DNA of 64,000 nt from an uncultured Porphyromonadaceae bacterium (GTDB lineage Bacteria > Bacteroidota > Bacteroidia > Bacteroidales > Muribaculaceae), in NCBI GenBank assembly GCA_947175545.1, contig CAMWNI010000001.1, positions 310,001-374,000 of the forward strand. The letters run 5' to 3'. The notes beneath the pieces are model-generated. The model was given only the letters and a program-made list of their open reading frames with translations. It was not told the DNA's origin and made no database searches. Position 1 is the stretch's first letter. Each line of letters opens with the position of its first letter. A program made the translations under genes and the position numbers. Positions 27,156 through 36,207 of this stretch are shown here, in pieces.

Positions 27156-30100
27156 ATGGAAAAACGTTATAACCTCGTCAACAACCTCCTCGGGTGGGTC
27201 TGCTTCGTCATAGCGGCCGCCACTTATCTGCTCACGATTGAGCCGACGGCATCGTTCTGGGACTGTCCGGAATTTATCTCGCAGGGCTACAAGCTTGAAG
27301 TCGGCCACCCGCCGGGCAACCCGATTTTCATGCTGACGGCTCGCTTCTTCATCAACTTCGTTGGCGGAGAGCCTGGCAGCGTCGCCATGGCGGTCAATTC
27401 GATGAACGCGCTGCTGAGCGCTGGAACGATAATGCTGCTTTTTTGGACAATCACTTATCTGACCCGACGCCTGATCAGTAAGCGAGGCACGGAACTTACC
27501 TCTTCGCAGATGGTTGTATGCATGGGTGCGGGTTTGGTCGGCGCGCTTGCCTACGCTTGGAGCGACACGTTTTGGTACTCGGCCGTCGAGGGCGAGGTTT
27601 ATGCGTTCTCTTCCTTCTGTACGGCGCTCGTATTCTGGCTGATACTGAAATGGGACAATAGGGCTGACTTGGCTCACTCTGACCGTTTTCTGGTTCTGAT
27701 TGCCTATGTTATAGGCGTCAGCATCGCGGTCCATCTGCTGAACCTTCTCTGCATTCCGGCAATTGTGCTGGTGTTCTACTACCGCAAGAGTACGCAGCCG
27801 ACGACTAAAGGTTCGTTGCTGGCACTGCTTGTCAGCTTCGTGATTGTCGCGCTGATTCTTTTCGGTCTTGTTCCGGGATTCGTGGAGGTTGCTCAGTATT
27901 CCGAGTTGTTCTTCGTCAACATGCTTGGAATGGGTTATAACACCGGAGTCGTGATTTACACGTTTGTCGCGCTTGGCATTTTCATCTGGACCATCTATGA
28001 ACTTTATCATCAGAAGTCGGACTTGAAAATCAAGCTTAGTTTCGCACTGAGCGTGCTTGTCAGTGGCATTCCTTTTATTGGCAGTTCGCTGCTGATTCCC
28101 GTCGTAGTGATGGCTGCGCTGCTTGTCTGGTTAAACTGGGTCAACAGGCTCCCAATCCGCGTTCTGAATCTGATTACCTTGAGCATTTTGGTTATTTTTA
28201 TCGGATATTCAAGCTATGCGTTACTGCTTATCCGCTCGTCGGCTGAAACTCCGATTAATCAGAACGCTCCTGACAATGTTTTCTCGCTTGCATCCTATCT
28301 GAACCGCGAGCAGTATGGCGAGTCGCCGCTGCTTTACGGCACTACGTTCACATCCGAGGTTATGCGCACACCGGACGGCAATGCCATTTCCGAGGAAAGT
28401 TACGGCTACGGCAAGACGGTCAAGAACTCGGAGTCGGATCCGGACCAGTATGACCGAGTTCTGACGAAGACCACCTATACCTACATTCCGGAGCAGAACA
28501 TGATTTTCCCGCGCATATATTCCGCTCTGCATCGTGCGGACTATATGAGTTGGATCGGTATGCGCGAGAGCGACCTTGAGACTGTCATGGCCACGACCAC
28601 TGACGGCTCAATGGTCAAAATACCTAAAAAGCGACCCACTTTCGCGCAAAATCTTGCTTATTTTTTCAACTATCAGTTGACCCACATGTATCTGCGTTAC
28701 TTCATGTGGAACTTTGCCGGCCGTCAGAATGACCTCCAGGGCAACGGCGAGATTAATCGTGGAAACTGGATTAGCGGAATCCCATTTATTGACACTCCGC
28801 GTCTTGGCGACCAGAGTTTGCTTCCCGCCGAGTTCGGTACGGGTAATAAAGGCCATAATGTCTTCTACATGCTTCCGCTGCTTCTCGGCGTTATTGGTCT
28901 GGTGTGGCAGTCGCTCAAGGGCGAGAAGGGAATACGCCAGTTCTGGGTTGTTTTCTTCCTGTTCTTTATGACCGGCATCGCGATTGTGCTTTATCTGAAC
29001 CAGACTCCGAACCAGCCGCGCGAACGTGACTACGCCTTTGCAGGCTCGTTCTATGCGTTTGCAATCTGGATTGGCCTCGGAGTCGGCGCGATTGCAGACG
29101 GAATCGACCGCCTGCTGAAGAAGCCTCATTCGATGGCCGGTGCTGTTGTCGCATCGTTGCTGGGGCTATGTGTGCCTCTCCAGATGGTTTCGCAGACCTG
29201 GGACGACCATGACCGCAGCGGGCGCTACACGGCGCGCGATTTCGGCATGAACTATCTCAGTTCGCTTGAACCTAACGCGATTATCTTTACAAACGGCGAT
29301 AACGATACCTTCCCTCTCTGGTATGCACAGGAGGTTGAGGGCTACCGCACTGACGTGCGTGTTGTCAATCTTTCCTATCTGACCACAGACTGGTATGCGG
29401 CCCAGCAGAAACTGCCCGCTTATGATGCTCTGCCGGTCAATATGCTTGCAACTAACAAGGACCTCGGCCTCGGTCGCCGCCAGAGCGGCTATGTGATGAA
29501 GTCGGAGGACGATGAGCCGGTTCTGAACTTCCTTCGCGACTATTACAGCAATAATCCGGACGAAATTGCCCGCGCGTATGGCGTCACGTATCCGATTATC
29601 GCTGCGGGAACGGTATATATTCCCGGCGATTCGCTCAAGGGTGAGGACGACATTGTCTTTGACCTGGAGGATATACTGCTGAAAAAGAATAAGCAGACGG
29701 TGCTGACCCAGGGCGACGCTCTGACGCTGGATATTCTGGCGACTTCGGCCGAGCGCGGCTGGGACCGTCCGGTCTATTTTGCCAACACCGTGGCCGATGC
29801 TTACTATCTTGGCTTGCGTCCGTGGATGTACAATACGGGCATGGCTCGCCGCGTGATGCCCAAGTTCAGTGCCGAGCCTTACAAGGCGTTGAACGATTCG
29901 GCTTATGTCAACGTAATGGAACGCTTCCGCTGGGGTGGCCTTGACGCTGCCGACGGCAAGGATGTCTATCTTGACGAGACCGTGCAGCGCATGGTTGCGT
30001 CAACCCGCTACTCGATGACGGAAATTGCCCGTTCGCTCTATGTGGCCGGAGAGTTCCGTAAGGCGCTTGACGTGCTTGAGCTGGCTCTGGAGAAGTTGCC

Positions 30101-30461
30101 GTCATGGGCTTCGCCTTACGGAATACAGGAGGCCGATGGAATTGCCGCACTCTATGTTGAACTCGGTGAGCAGCTTGACGACGAGTCTGCCATTGAGAAG
30201 GGCAAGCAGATTTATCGGAGTGAGATTCTGCGTCTGGCCCCATACCTGCCTTGGCTGACATCGCTGACTCCGTCGCAGTATGCTTCGGTTGGAGTCGCTG
30301 ACCGCGCGGTATTGCATATCCGCGACGAGCAGGGCGATTACTCCTATATGGTGGACCTTCTGCAGCAATATCACACGGTTGCCGGAGCGGACGCTACGCT
30401 CGATCTTATCGAGGAGGTAAAGGCTGAGACGGGAGTAGACCTGTCGAAGTATATCGGCTGA
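27156..30461 (+). CDS. DUF2723 membrane protein, putative protein O-glycosyltransferase type
   Basis: A large multi-pass protein with the DUF2723 N-terminus: SFWDCPEFISQGYKLEVGHPPGNP resembles the first loop of PMT-like GT-C glycosyltransferases, where the acidic residue (here in FWDCPE) is catalytic. About a dozen helices run to residue ~680, followed by a soluble region with NGDNDTFPLWYAQEVEG and helical repeats near the end. A role in adding sugars to exported proteins or lipids is inference. It sits 17 nt before a NodB deacetylase. Confidence 0.8.
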   Translation: MEKRYNLVNNLLGWVCFVIAAATYLLTIEPTASFWDCPEFISQGYKLEVGHPPGNPIFMLTARFFINFVGGEPGSVAMAVNSMNALLSAGTIMLLFWTITYLTRRLISKRGTELTSSQMVVCMGAGLVGALAYAWSDTFWYSAVEGEVYAFSSFCTALVFWLILKWDNRADLAHSDRFLVLIAYVIGVSIAVHLLNLLCIPAIVLVFYYRKSTQPTTKGSLLALLVSFVIVALILFGLVPGFVEVAQYSELFFVNMLGMGYNTGVVIYTFVALGIFIWTIYELYHQKSDLKIKLSFALSVLVSGIPFIGSSLLIPVVVMAALLVWLNWVNRLPIRVLNLITLSILVIFIGYSSYALLLIRSSAETPINQNAPDNVFSLASYLNREQYGESPLLYGTTFTSEVMRTPDGNAISEESYGYGKTVKNSESDPDQYDRVLTKTTYTYIPEQNMIFPRIYSALHRADYMSWIGMRESDLETVMATTTDGSMVKIPKKRPTFAQNLAYFFNYQLTHMYLRYFMWNFAGRQNDLQGNGEINRGNWISGIPFIDTPRLGDQSLLPAEFGTGNKGHNVFYMLPLLLGVIGLVWQSLKGEKGIRQFWVVFFLFFMTGIAIVLYLNQTPNQPRERDYAFAGSFYAFAIWIGLGVGAIADGIDRLLKKPHSMAGAVVASLLGLCVPLQMVSQTWDDHDRSGRYTARDFGMNYLSSLEPNAIIFTNGDNDTFPLWYAQEVEGYRTDVRVVNLSYLTTDWYAAQQKLPAYDALPVNMLATNKDLGLGRRQSGYVMKSEDDEPVLNFLRDYYSNNPDEIARAYGVTYPIIAAGTVYIPGDSLKGEDDIVFDLEDILLKKNKQTVLTQGDALTLDILATSAERGWDRPVYFANTVADAYYLGLRPWMYNTGMARRVMPKFSAEPYKALNDSAYVNVMERFRWGGLDAADGKDVYLDETVQRMVASTRYSMTEIARSLYVAGEFRKALDVLELALEKLPSWASPYGIQEADGIAALYVELGEQLDDESAIEKGKQIYRSEILRLAPYLPWLTSLTPSQYASVGVADRAVLHIRDEQGDYSYMVDLLQQYHTVAGADATLDLIEEVKAETGVDLSKYIG

Positions 30462-30478
30462 TAAATTTAAACGAACCA

Positions 30479-31114
30479 ATGAAACTTCTGAAGCGCCTGA
30501 TTGTGCAGCCCCCGCTGATTTACCGGGCGCTCTTTCCCGAGGCTGTCTGGCGAGTGCGTATTTTGGGCCGCAAAACGGCTTATCTGACGTTCGATGACGG
30601 CCCCGTACCGGAGGCGACACCCCGTATTCTCGAAATTTTAGAGAAGTACGGGGTGAGCGCCACCTTTTTTATGGTGGGCGATAATGTCCGGCGCTATCCG
30701 GCTCTGTTTGAGGCAGTGAAGTCGGCCGGGCATAGAGTAGGCAACCATACAATGCACCATCTGCGTGGGCGCAAGACCTCTTTCCGTCGCTATCTGCGTG
30801 ACGTTACGGAGGCCAACGAGTTTGTTGCGTCTGATATGTTTCGTCCGCCTCACGGGCTTCTGAGTTTCCGTCAGGCAAGGCTGATTCAGAAGCATTACAA
30901 CATGATAATGTATGATGTTGTTACGCGTGACTATGCGCGCTACATCACTCCGGAGGAGGTCGTTGACAACGTGCGCCGATATGCCCGCAACGGTTCCATT
31001 ATAGTTTTTCACGATTCGGAAAAGTCGGCTGAGACAACCGTCTCCGCTCTGCCTGCCGCGATTGAGTGGCTGCTTGAAAATGGATTTGAGCTTAGAGTTC
31101 TTCCTTCGGCTTGA
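30479..31114 (+). CDS. Polysaccharide deacetylase (NodB/CE4)
   Basis: Metal-dependent removal of N- or O-acetyl groups from a glycan. Motif 1 is TFDDGP with catalytic/metal residues Asp39-Asp40; motif 2 is HTMHH with His90 and His94 as metal ligands; motif 3 is RPPHG and motif 5 FHDSEKS. The 211 residues are just the catalytic domain. The N-terminus has no strong signal peptide, only RLIVQPPLIYRALFP, so location is uncertain. It overlaps queG by 35 nt. Confidence 0.9.
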   Translation: MKLLKRLIVQPPLIYRALFPEAVWRVRILGRKTAYLTFDDGPVPEATPRILEILEKYGVSATFFMVGDNVRRYPALFEAVKSAGHRVGNHTMHHLRGRKTSFRRYLRDVTEANEFVASDMFRPPHGLLSFRQARLIQKHYNMIMYDVVTRDYARYITPEEVVDNVRRYARNGSIIVFHDSEKSAETTVSALPAAIEWLLENGFELRVLPSA

Positions 31115-31979
31115 CCTGCCTTATGCGTTATGCCGGGTTGACGTGGTTGAGCCGGAGTCGGTTAATGCTTATCGCCGTTGGATTGATTCCGGGCGTCACG
31201 GCAGCATGGAGTATCTTGCCCGCTATGATGAGGTGCGCGCCAATCCGGCTCTGCTTCTCGAGGGGGCGCGCTCAATGATTCTCGTTGCTTTTCCTTACCG
31301 GACCGAGGGTGAGCTGCCGCTTCCAATCGCACTCTACGCGCGCGGGCGCGATTATCATGAGGTGGTGCGGGAGCAACTCAGGGCGCTTGCCGCGCAGATT
31401 CCGGGTGAAACGCGCGTCTGCGTCGACACGGCTCCGTTGCGTGAGCGATATTGGGCTGTTCGTGCCGGACTTGGCCGGATTGGGCGAAATAATCAGTTGT
31501 TTGTTCCCGGTTACGGATCATATTGCTTCATAGGCACAATTCTGACCACTGCGGAGTTGCCTGAGCATCGGCCGTTCGATTTCGGCCCGAATGACCTGTG
31601 CGGTGACTGCGAGCGCTGTGTCCGAGCATGCCCCGGCGGGTGCATCCTGCCGTCGGGCGAGGGTATTGATGCTCGGAAATGTATCAGTTATCTGACAATA
31701 GAGCATCGGGGAGAGTTTGAGGCCGGTACAAGGCTCCCGGCTCTATACGGTTGCGACGTTTGTCAGCGTGTTTGTCCGCTCAACCGCGATGTGGCCGTTT
31801 CGCCGATTGAGGCGTTCAGGCCGATGGACCGACTCATGGAACTGACGGCTGACGATGTTGCCGCTATGACGCCTGAGGAGTTTTCGGCGGTTTTCCGGCA
31901 CAGTGCGATTAAACGCACAAAACTTGCCGGACTTCAGCGGAATTTAAGATATTGGAATCAAAACGATGGAAGAAAATAA
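31080..31979 (+). CDS. queG: Epoxyqueuosine reductase
   Basis: Last step of queuosine formation in tRNA: reduces epoxyqueuosine using cobalamin and two 4Fe-4S clusters. ATG 31080 is preferred to TTG 31062. The likely proton donor is Asp116 in VCVDTAPLRERYW, with AGLGRIGRNNQLF after it. Cluster ligands lie in CGDCERCVRACPGGC and CDVCQRVCPLN. The C-terminal HEAT-repeat extension of some QueG proteins is absent, as in many Bacteroidota. Overlaps the genes on both sides. Confidence 0.93.
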   Translation: MDLSLEFFLRLDLPYALCRVDVVEPESVNAYRRWIDSGRHGSMEYLARYDEVRANPALLLEGARSMILVAFPYRTEGELPLPIALYARGRDYHEVVREQLRALAAQIPGETRVCVDTAPLRERYWAVRAGLGRIGRNNQLFVPGYGSYCFIGTILTTAELPEHRPFDFGPNDLCGDCERCVRACPGGCILPSGEGIDARKCISYLTIEHRGEFEAGTRLPALYGCDVCQRVCPLNRDVAVSPIEAFRPMDRLMELTADDVAAMTPEEFSAVFRHSAIKRTKLAGLQRNLRYWNQNDGRK

Positions 31980-32553
31980 GATTATTTTGAAGTTGCCGTC
32001 TCGTTTTTGCCCACCGGCGGCATATTATAGAATGGTTGCGCTCAACCCGGATGCGACGACTGTTGTTTGTGGCGGCGAGCGCTTTGATAAGCGGCGCAAG
32101 GATGCCCACCGGATGACTGTTGCTGACACGCGCGGCGAGTTGGAGCTGACCGTTCCGATTGCGAAACCTTACGGCCGGACGTGGGGAGATACGGCGGTCA
32201 GCCGACATGGTGACTGGTGGGCCGTCATGTGGACGGCACTGGAAAGTGCCTACGGCCGGACTCCGTTTTTTGAATTTTATGCCGATGATTTTCGCCCGCT
32301 GATTCTCGGAGTGGAGGAATACGGGACTGTCGGGGAACTGAATTTCCGCTTCGATCTTGCAATCAGGCGTGCGCTCGGGCTGACCTCCCCGGTTGTCTAT
32401 TCGCCTGTGGAGTCCGAACCGCAGCCGGTCGAGTTGTGGATGCCGGAACCTTATTGGCAGGTGAGGGCTGATCGCCTCGGTTTTATTCCGAATCTGTCAA
32501 TTCTTGATTTAATTTTTAATCTTGGACCTGAAACGGCGTTGTTATGGCGTTAA
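31966..32553 (+). CDS. WbqC-like family protein
   Basis: Member of the WbqC-like group found in O-antigen and glycolipid gene sets, with unknown chemistry. The internal AESAYGRTP-like element (here ALESAYGRTPFFEFY), FDKRRKDAHRM and the ending PNLSILDLIFNLGPE are typical. The usual N-terminal Pro-Tyr-Phe-Gly element is changed to RFCPPAAYY. Starts 14 nt inside queG and overlaps the next gene by 10 nt. Confidence 0.8.
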   Translation: MEENKIILKLPSRFCPPAAYYRMVALNPDATTVVCGGERFDKRRKDAHRMTVADTRGELELTVPIAKPYGRTWGDTAVSRHGDWWAVMWTALESAYGRTPFFEFYADDFRPLILGVEEYGTVGELNFRFDLAIRRALGLTSPVVYSPVESEPQPVELWMPEPYWQVRADRLGFIPNLSILDLIFNLGPETALLWR

Positions 32554-33776
32554 ATTATATCTGGATAGCATTCTTTCTGGTTGCTTTCGCCGTTTGCATC
32601 GGCGCTTCGTTAATTAACGGAGACCTCGGAATCTGGAGCGAGGTGATGAATGCGACGTTTACCTCCGCCGGCACGGCCTTTGAACTTGCCCTGGGGCTGA
32701 CCGGAGTCCTGTCGCTCTGGCTCGGATTGATGAAGATCGGTGAACGAGCCGGTGTCATTGCGGTTTTCGGTCGGTTGGTCAGTCCGTTGTTTTCGCGCCT
32801 TTTTCCCGGAGTACCTAAAAATCATCCCGCAATGGGGTCGATTTTTATGAATGTTTCGGCCAATATGCTCGGTTTGGACAATGCAGCGACACCGCTCGGA
32901 CTTAAGGCTATGCAGGAATTACAGGAGCTTAACCGCGAAAAGGACACGGCGACAGACGCGATGATTATGTTCCTTGTGCTGAATGCCTCGGGTCTTTGCC
33001 TGATTCCAATCAGTATAATCATGTATAGGGCGCAGGCGGGTGCGTCCAACCCCACGGACGTTTTTTTGCCGATTCTGACGGCAACGTTTATCGCCACGTT
33101 CGTAGGCATTATTGCCCTCTGCCTGAAACAACGCATCTCGCTGAAAGATCCTGTATTGCTTGGCTGGCTTGGCGGACTGGCGGCGCTTGTCGGCGGATTG
33201 GTGTGGTTTTTTAGCTCATTGCCACAGGAGGCCGTGCAGCTTTATAGCGGATTCATGGCCAATTGCTTGCTGTTTTGCGTGATTGCCGGTTTTCTTATTG
33301 CTGCCCTGAGAAGGCGCATCAACGTCTACGAGGCGTTTGTTGATGGAGCCAGGGAGGGATTTCAAACCGCCGTAAAGATTATCCCCTACCTTGTTGCCAT
33401 TCTTGTGGCGATAGGCGTGTTTCGTGCGTCGGGTGCCATGGATGTGCTGACGGACTGGATGACGTGGCTTGTTGCCGCAATGGGATTTGACGCGGAGTGG
33501 GTCGGCGCGCTGCCTACTGCTTTGATGAAGCCGCTGAGCGGCTCCGGGTCCCGCGGCATGATGGTTGACCTGATGACGACTTACGGACCGGACTCGTTTG
33601 TTGCGCGCTGTTCTGCCGCTATTCAGGGTAGTACGGACACAATGTTCTACGTTCTGGCGGTTTATTTCGGCAGTATCGGCGTCAAAAAGACCCGCTATGC
33701 CGTTCCATACGCCCTTTTGGCGGACATCACCGGCTCCGTCGCCGGCATTCTGGCCGCCTATCTCTTCTTCCATTAA
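32544..33776 (+). CDS. SpmA/SpmB-like nucleoside-recognition (Gate) domain membrane protein
   Basis: A 410-residue inner-membrane protein with two halves, each with a Gate-type segment: the first resembles SpmA (NMLGLDNAATPLGLKAM), the second SpmB (LPTALMKPLSGSGSRGMM). Despite the spore-maturation name these occur in many non-sporulating bacteria; the transported or sensed molecule is unknown. It is the last gene of the plus-strand run and converges on RNase H with a 16-nt gap and no clear terminator. Confidence 0.88.
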   Translation: MALNYIWIAFFLVAFAVCIGASLINGDLGIWSEVMNATFTSAGTAFELALGLTGVLSLWLGLMKIGERAGVIAVFGRLVSPLFSRLFPGVPKNHPAMGSIFMNVSANMLGLDNAATPLGLKAMQELQELNREKDTATDAMIMFLVLNASGLCLIPISIIMYRAQAGASNPTDVFLPILTATFIATFVGIIALCLKQRISLKDPVLLGWLGGLAALVGGLVWFFSSLPQEAVQLYSGFMANCLLFCVIAGFLIAALRRRINVYEAFVDGAREGFQTAVKIIPYLVAILVAIGVFRASGAMDVLTDWMTWLVAAMGFDAEWVGALPTALMKPLSGSGSRGMMVDLMTTYGPDSFVARCSAAIQGSTDTMFYVLAVYFGSIGVKKTRYAVPYALLADITGSVAGILAAYLFFH

Positions 33777-33792
33777 GGAATAACGAGGGGGA

Positions 33793-34437
33793 TTATTTGC
33801 GGCCGAAGTCGGCGGGGATTTCGCCCCAATTTTCGGTGTCCCATTTCAAGACGGGGTTGAAGAGCTGATGAGTGGCGACCCAGCGGTCGGCCCTTTGCAG
33901 CAGTTCGAATACTTTGGCGTTTTCGGGGGTGCGCTCAAGGGTGGTTTTCGAATGTCGGTTGCGGAGCCATGCAAGGGCCGTGCGAGAGTCGGAGTAGATT
34001 GGGCGTGAGTGGTCGCCTCGTTGGTCGAGGAGGGCAAGGGCATGGACCAGGGCGAGATATTCTGCGATGTTGTTGGTGCCTCCGGCAAGAGGACCGACGT
34101 GGAAAACCGTCTGACCGTTGGCGACTTCTACACATTGGTATTCAATTGGTCCGGGGACTCGCGAGCATGCTCCGTCTACGGCCCATGCGTCAGAGCGGAT
34201 TTCGGGGAATTCGCCGAAGATTGATGCTGTCGGTTTACGTTTTGACATGGCGATAAGTAGCGTGGCCTGGTCCTCGTAAGAGCCACGGAATGCTGCGGTT
34301 GCAGACTCGATGTCGGGGAAGGCTTTATAGCGTGCGCCGGAGAAGCCCTCGACTTGGGCCTGACATTCTTCCCAAGAATCGTAAATCCCGGGGGATAGCC
34401 CCTGCCAGACTACGTAGTATTTTCTTCGTGGTGCCAT
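33793..34437 (-). CDS. Ribonuclease H (RNase H1 type with N-terminal hybrid-binding domain)
   Basis: Degrades RNA in RNA-DNA hybrids. ATG 34437 is preferred to the ORF-track start at 34668 because KYYVVWQGLSPGIYDSWEEC begins directly after it and is the viroplasmin-like hybrid-binding domain. The catalytic domain shows the acidic residues in AVDGACSR, NNIAEY and YSDSRTA. Length is 214 aa. The start overlaps the stop of the Ald-like gene by one base (TGATG). Confidence 0.93.
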   Translation of the reverse strand: MAPRRKYYVVWQGLSPGIYDSWEECQAQVEGFSGARYKAFPDIESATAAFRGSYEDQATLLIAMSKRKPTASIFGEFPEIRSDAWAVDGACSRVPGPIEYQCVEVANGQTVFHVGPLAGGTNNIAEYLALVHALALLDQRGDHSRPIYSDSRTALAWLRNRHSKTTLERTPENAKVFELLQRADRWVATHQLFNPVLKWDTENWGEIPADFGRK

Positions 34438-35606
34438 CAGTTGCCGGAGGATAAAATGTTGAAGTCGATATAAGGGGTCTGTAAGATGCGACTCAGGGAT
34501 TGTGAGACGCACTTGCCCCAAAATAGCATCATGGCAGGGCGGAGAGCCGTGGCCATCGATGCTGGGGTGGCCCAGGCTTCCTTGACTGCGGTGAAGTTTC
34601 CGGTCAGGGCATTGGTCAGCGCCATGGCGGCGGTGCGGGGAACCCGACAGCCGACGTTGTAGTAGCATGCCCGGGAGTCAGAGGCCTGAATCTGAGTTGA
34701 GACGGATTGGGAGAGGTCAATGAGCGACAGGGTGGGGAAGGCGTTTCCCGGTCGGCCGGTGAGGTCAAAGACGAGTACGCGCGTTTTCATGGTGTCAACA
34801 CATTCGAGGGGGGCGACAAACGGTTTGGCCGTTGGGGTTACGACGACGATGTCGGCATCTTCGAGTGCGCTGCGCAGAACCTTGGGGTGGAGTGCGGAGG
34901 CGATGGGTTTATGGTTCAGGACGCGGCCGGCCCGGCGCAGAGAGTAGAGGTCGTTGTCGAACATGCGGACCGTTGCGCCGAGTCCTATTGCATTGTGGGC
35001 GGCGGCGATGGCGCCCATTCCGGACCCTATAATGGTCACTTCGCATGGGACAATGCCTGTGACTCCGCCAAGAAGTATGCCCTTGCCGTGGACAAGGTCT
35101 GTCAGCATGGCGGAGGCGATGGCTATTGAGGCGCATCCGTCGATTTCGTGGAGAATATCGGCAACGATCCGGTGTTCGCCGTCGGAAACCAAGTCGGCGG
35201 CCAGGACGTTGACCCTGGCCCGCATAAGCGCCCGGGCAAATTCAGGATTGGATAGAATAACGGGCGAGAGCGTAATCAGCAGCGCGCCGCGGCGTATGGA
35301 GGCGGCTTCGGCGGGAGTAAGCGGCGCCGTCGTGACGATAATGTCTGAGCGGAGGGTTTCGGCGCGGCTGACCAAGTCGGCTCCGGCGCGCATGTAGGCC
35401 CCGTCGGAATAGTGGATTGGCGCACCGGCTCCGCGTTCGATGCGGATTGTCGCACCCTGGCTGACGAGCTGGCCGGCGCCTTCGGGGGTCAGGGGGAAGC
35501 GGGATTCCCCGTAAGGGATACCGGATGTCAGTCCGACGGTGACATCCCGGCGGTCAGAGCCGATCTTGACAGCCTGTTCAAGCGTTATATAGTCGAAAAC
35601 AATCAT
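34437..35606 (-). CDS. Alanine-dehydrogenase-like protein lacking expected catalytic residues
   Basis: Fold and order match alanine dehydrogenase / transhydrogenase N-terminal family: RFPLTPEGAGQLV at the N-terminus and the NAD-binding GSGMGAIAAAHNAIGLGATV at about 190-210. By eye, the active-site Lys of the usual VKVKEP element is replaced (IVTTAPLTP) and the usual His of the LHLA element is replaced (LITLSPVI). It may bind NAD but have another role or substrate. Between aroK (4-nt overlap) and RNase H (1-nt overlap), so strongly coupled. Confidence 0.8.
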   Translation of the reverse strand: MIVFDYITLEQAVKIGSDRRDVTVGLTSGIPYGESRFPLTPEGAGQLVSQGATIRIERGAGAPIHYSDGAYMRAGADLVSRAETLRSDIIVTTAPLTPAEAASIRRGALLITLSPVILSNPEFARALMRARVNVLAADLVSDGEHRIVADILHEIDGCASIAIASAMLTDLVHGKGILLGGVTGIVPCEVTIIGSGMGAIAAAHNAIGLGATVRMFDNDLYSLRRAGRVLNHKPIASALHPKVLRSALEDADIVVVTPTAKPFVAPLECVDTMKTRVLVFDLTGRPGNAFPTLSLIDLSQSVSTQIQASDSRACYYNVGCRVPRTAAMALTNALTGNFTAVKEAWATPASMATALRPAMMLFWGKCVSQSLSRILQTPYIDFNILSSGN

Positions 35607-36148
35607 GCTTCTTTGTTAAGCGGGAGGTTGAAACGTTCGGCAAATTGGGTGGCGGTTGTTGAAATCTGACTTTTGTCTTCAAGGAGGGTCGCGCAGAATT
35701 GCGCTTGCGCGCGCGAATAATGCGGTCGGCGCTCTTCAAGGGCAGAAGTGATGAACTCCATCAGTTCTTCGTCGGTTTTGTTGGCCAGAATAGGTCGTTT
35801 CGAGCGGTTGCGCTGCAGGCGCTCGAAGAGCCGGTTGACGGGGGTTGTCAGCCATACGGTCAGTCCGCGGTTGTTCATCAGATCCATGTTGTTGAAAAAG
35901 CAGGGAGTTCCGCCTCCGCAGGCAATGACAACGTCGGAAAACTGGCTTACTTCGTCGAGCATCGCGGCCTCAATGCGACGGAAGCCTTCTTCGCCTCGTA
36001 AGGCAAAGAGTTCGCTTATCGTAGAGCGGAAGCGGTTTTCAATATAATGGTCAAGGTCAATGAACTGTAAACCGGTCACATTTTGGAGCGCCCGCCCGAG
36101 GGTTGACTTTCCGCAGCCCATGTATCCGATTAGGAAAATTGGTTTCAT
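35603..36148 (-). CDS. aroK: Shikimate kinase
   Basis: Phosphorylates shikimate at O3 in chorismate synthesis. Walker A is GYMGCGKST (8-16), the shikimate-binding Asp lies in FIDLDHYIE and the Gly-rich loop is ACGGGTP. The 181-aa length is normal. ATG 36148 lies 5 nt after a TAAATTTG box and no other start is plausible, so the transcript is probably leaderless. First gene of aroK, Ald-like, RNase H. Confidence 0.96.
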   Translation of the reverse strand: MKPIFLIGYMGCGKSTLGRALQNVTGLQFIDLDHYIENRFRSTISELFALRGEEGFRRIEAAMLDEVSQFSDVVIACGGGTPCFFNNMDLMNNRGLTVWLTTPVNRLFERLQRNRSKRPILANKTDEELMEFITSALEERRPHYSRAQAQFCATLLEDKSQISTTATQFAERFNLPLNKEA

Positions 36149-36153
36149 ACCCG

Positions 36154-36161
36154 CAAATTTA
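36154..36161 (-). promoter_or_regulatory. aroK -7 box, apparently leaderless
   Basis: Minus strand TAAATTTG, then CGGGT and the aroK ATG. The spacer and start (TTTGCGGGTATG) are identical to those of the lptF/G gene. No good -33 element is seen. Confidence 0.55.
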
Positions 36162-36184
36162 TGATTTTTTTGCGAAAATTTGTC

Positions 36185-36192
36185 TAATTTTG
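36185..36192 (+). promoter_or_regulatory. -7 box of the MFS transporter gene
   Basis: TAATTTTG 15 nt before the ATG at 36208, giving a leader of about 10 nt. It is divergent from the aroK box with only 23 bp between them, so the two promoters must overlap. The -33 element is poor. Confidence 0.5.
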
Positions 36193-36207
36193 TAGTATAA
36201 AATTAAT

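Noticed and set aside
34438-34668. N-terminal extension of the RNase H ORF
   Set aside because: It lies entirely within the Ald-like gene on the same strand; the hybrid-binding domain begins right after ATG 34437.
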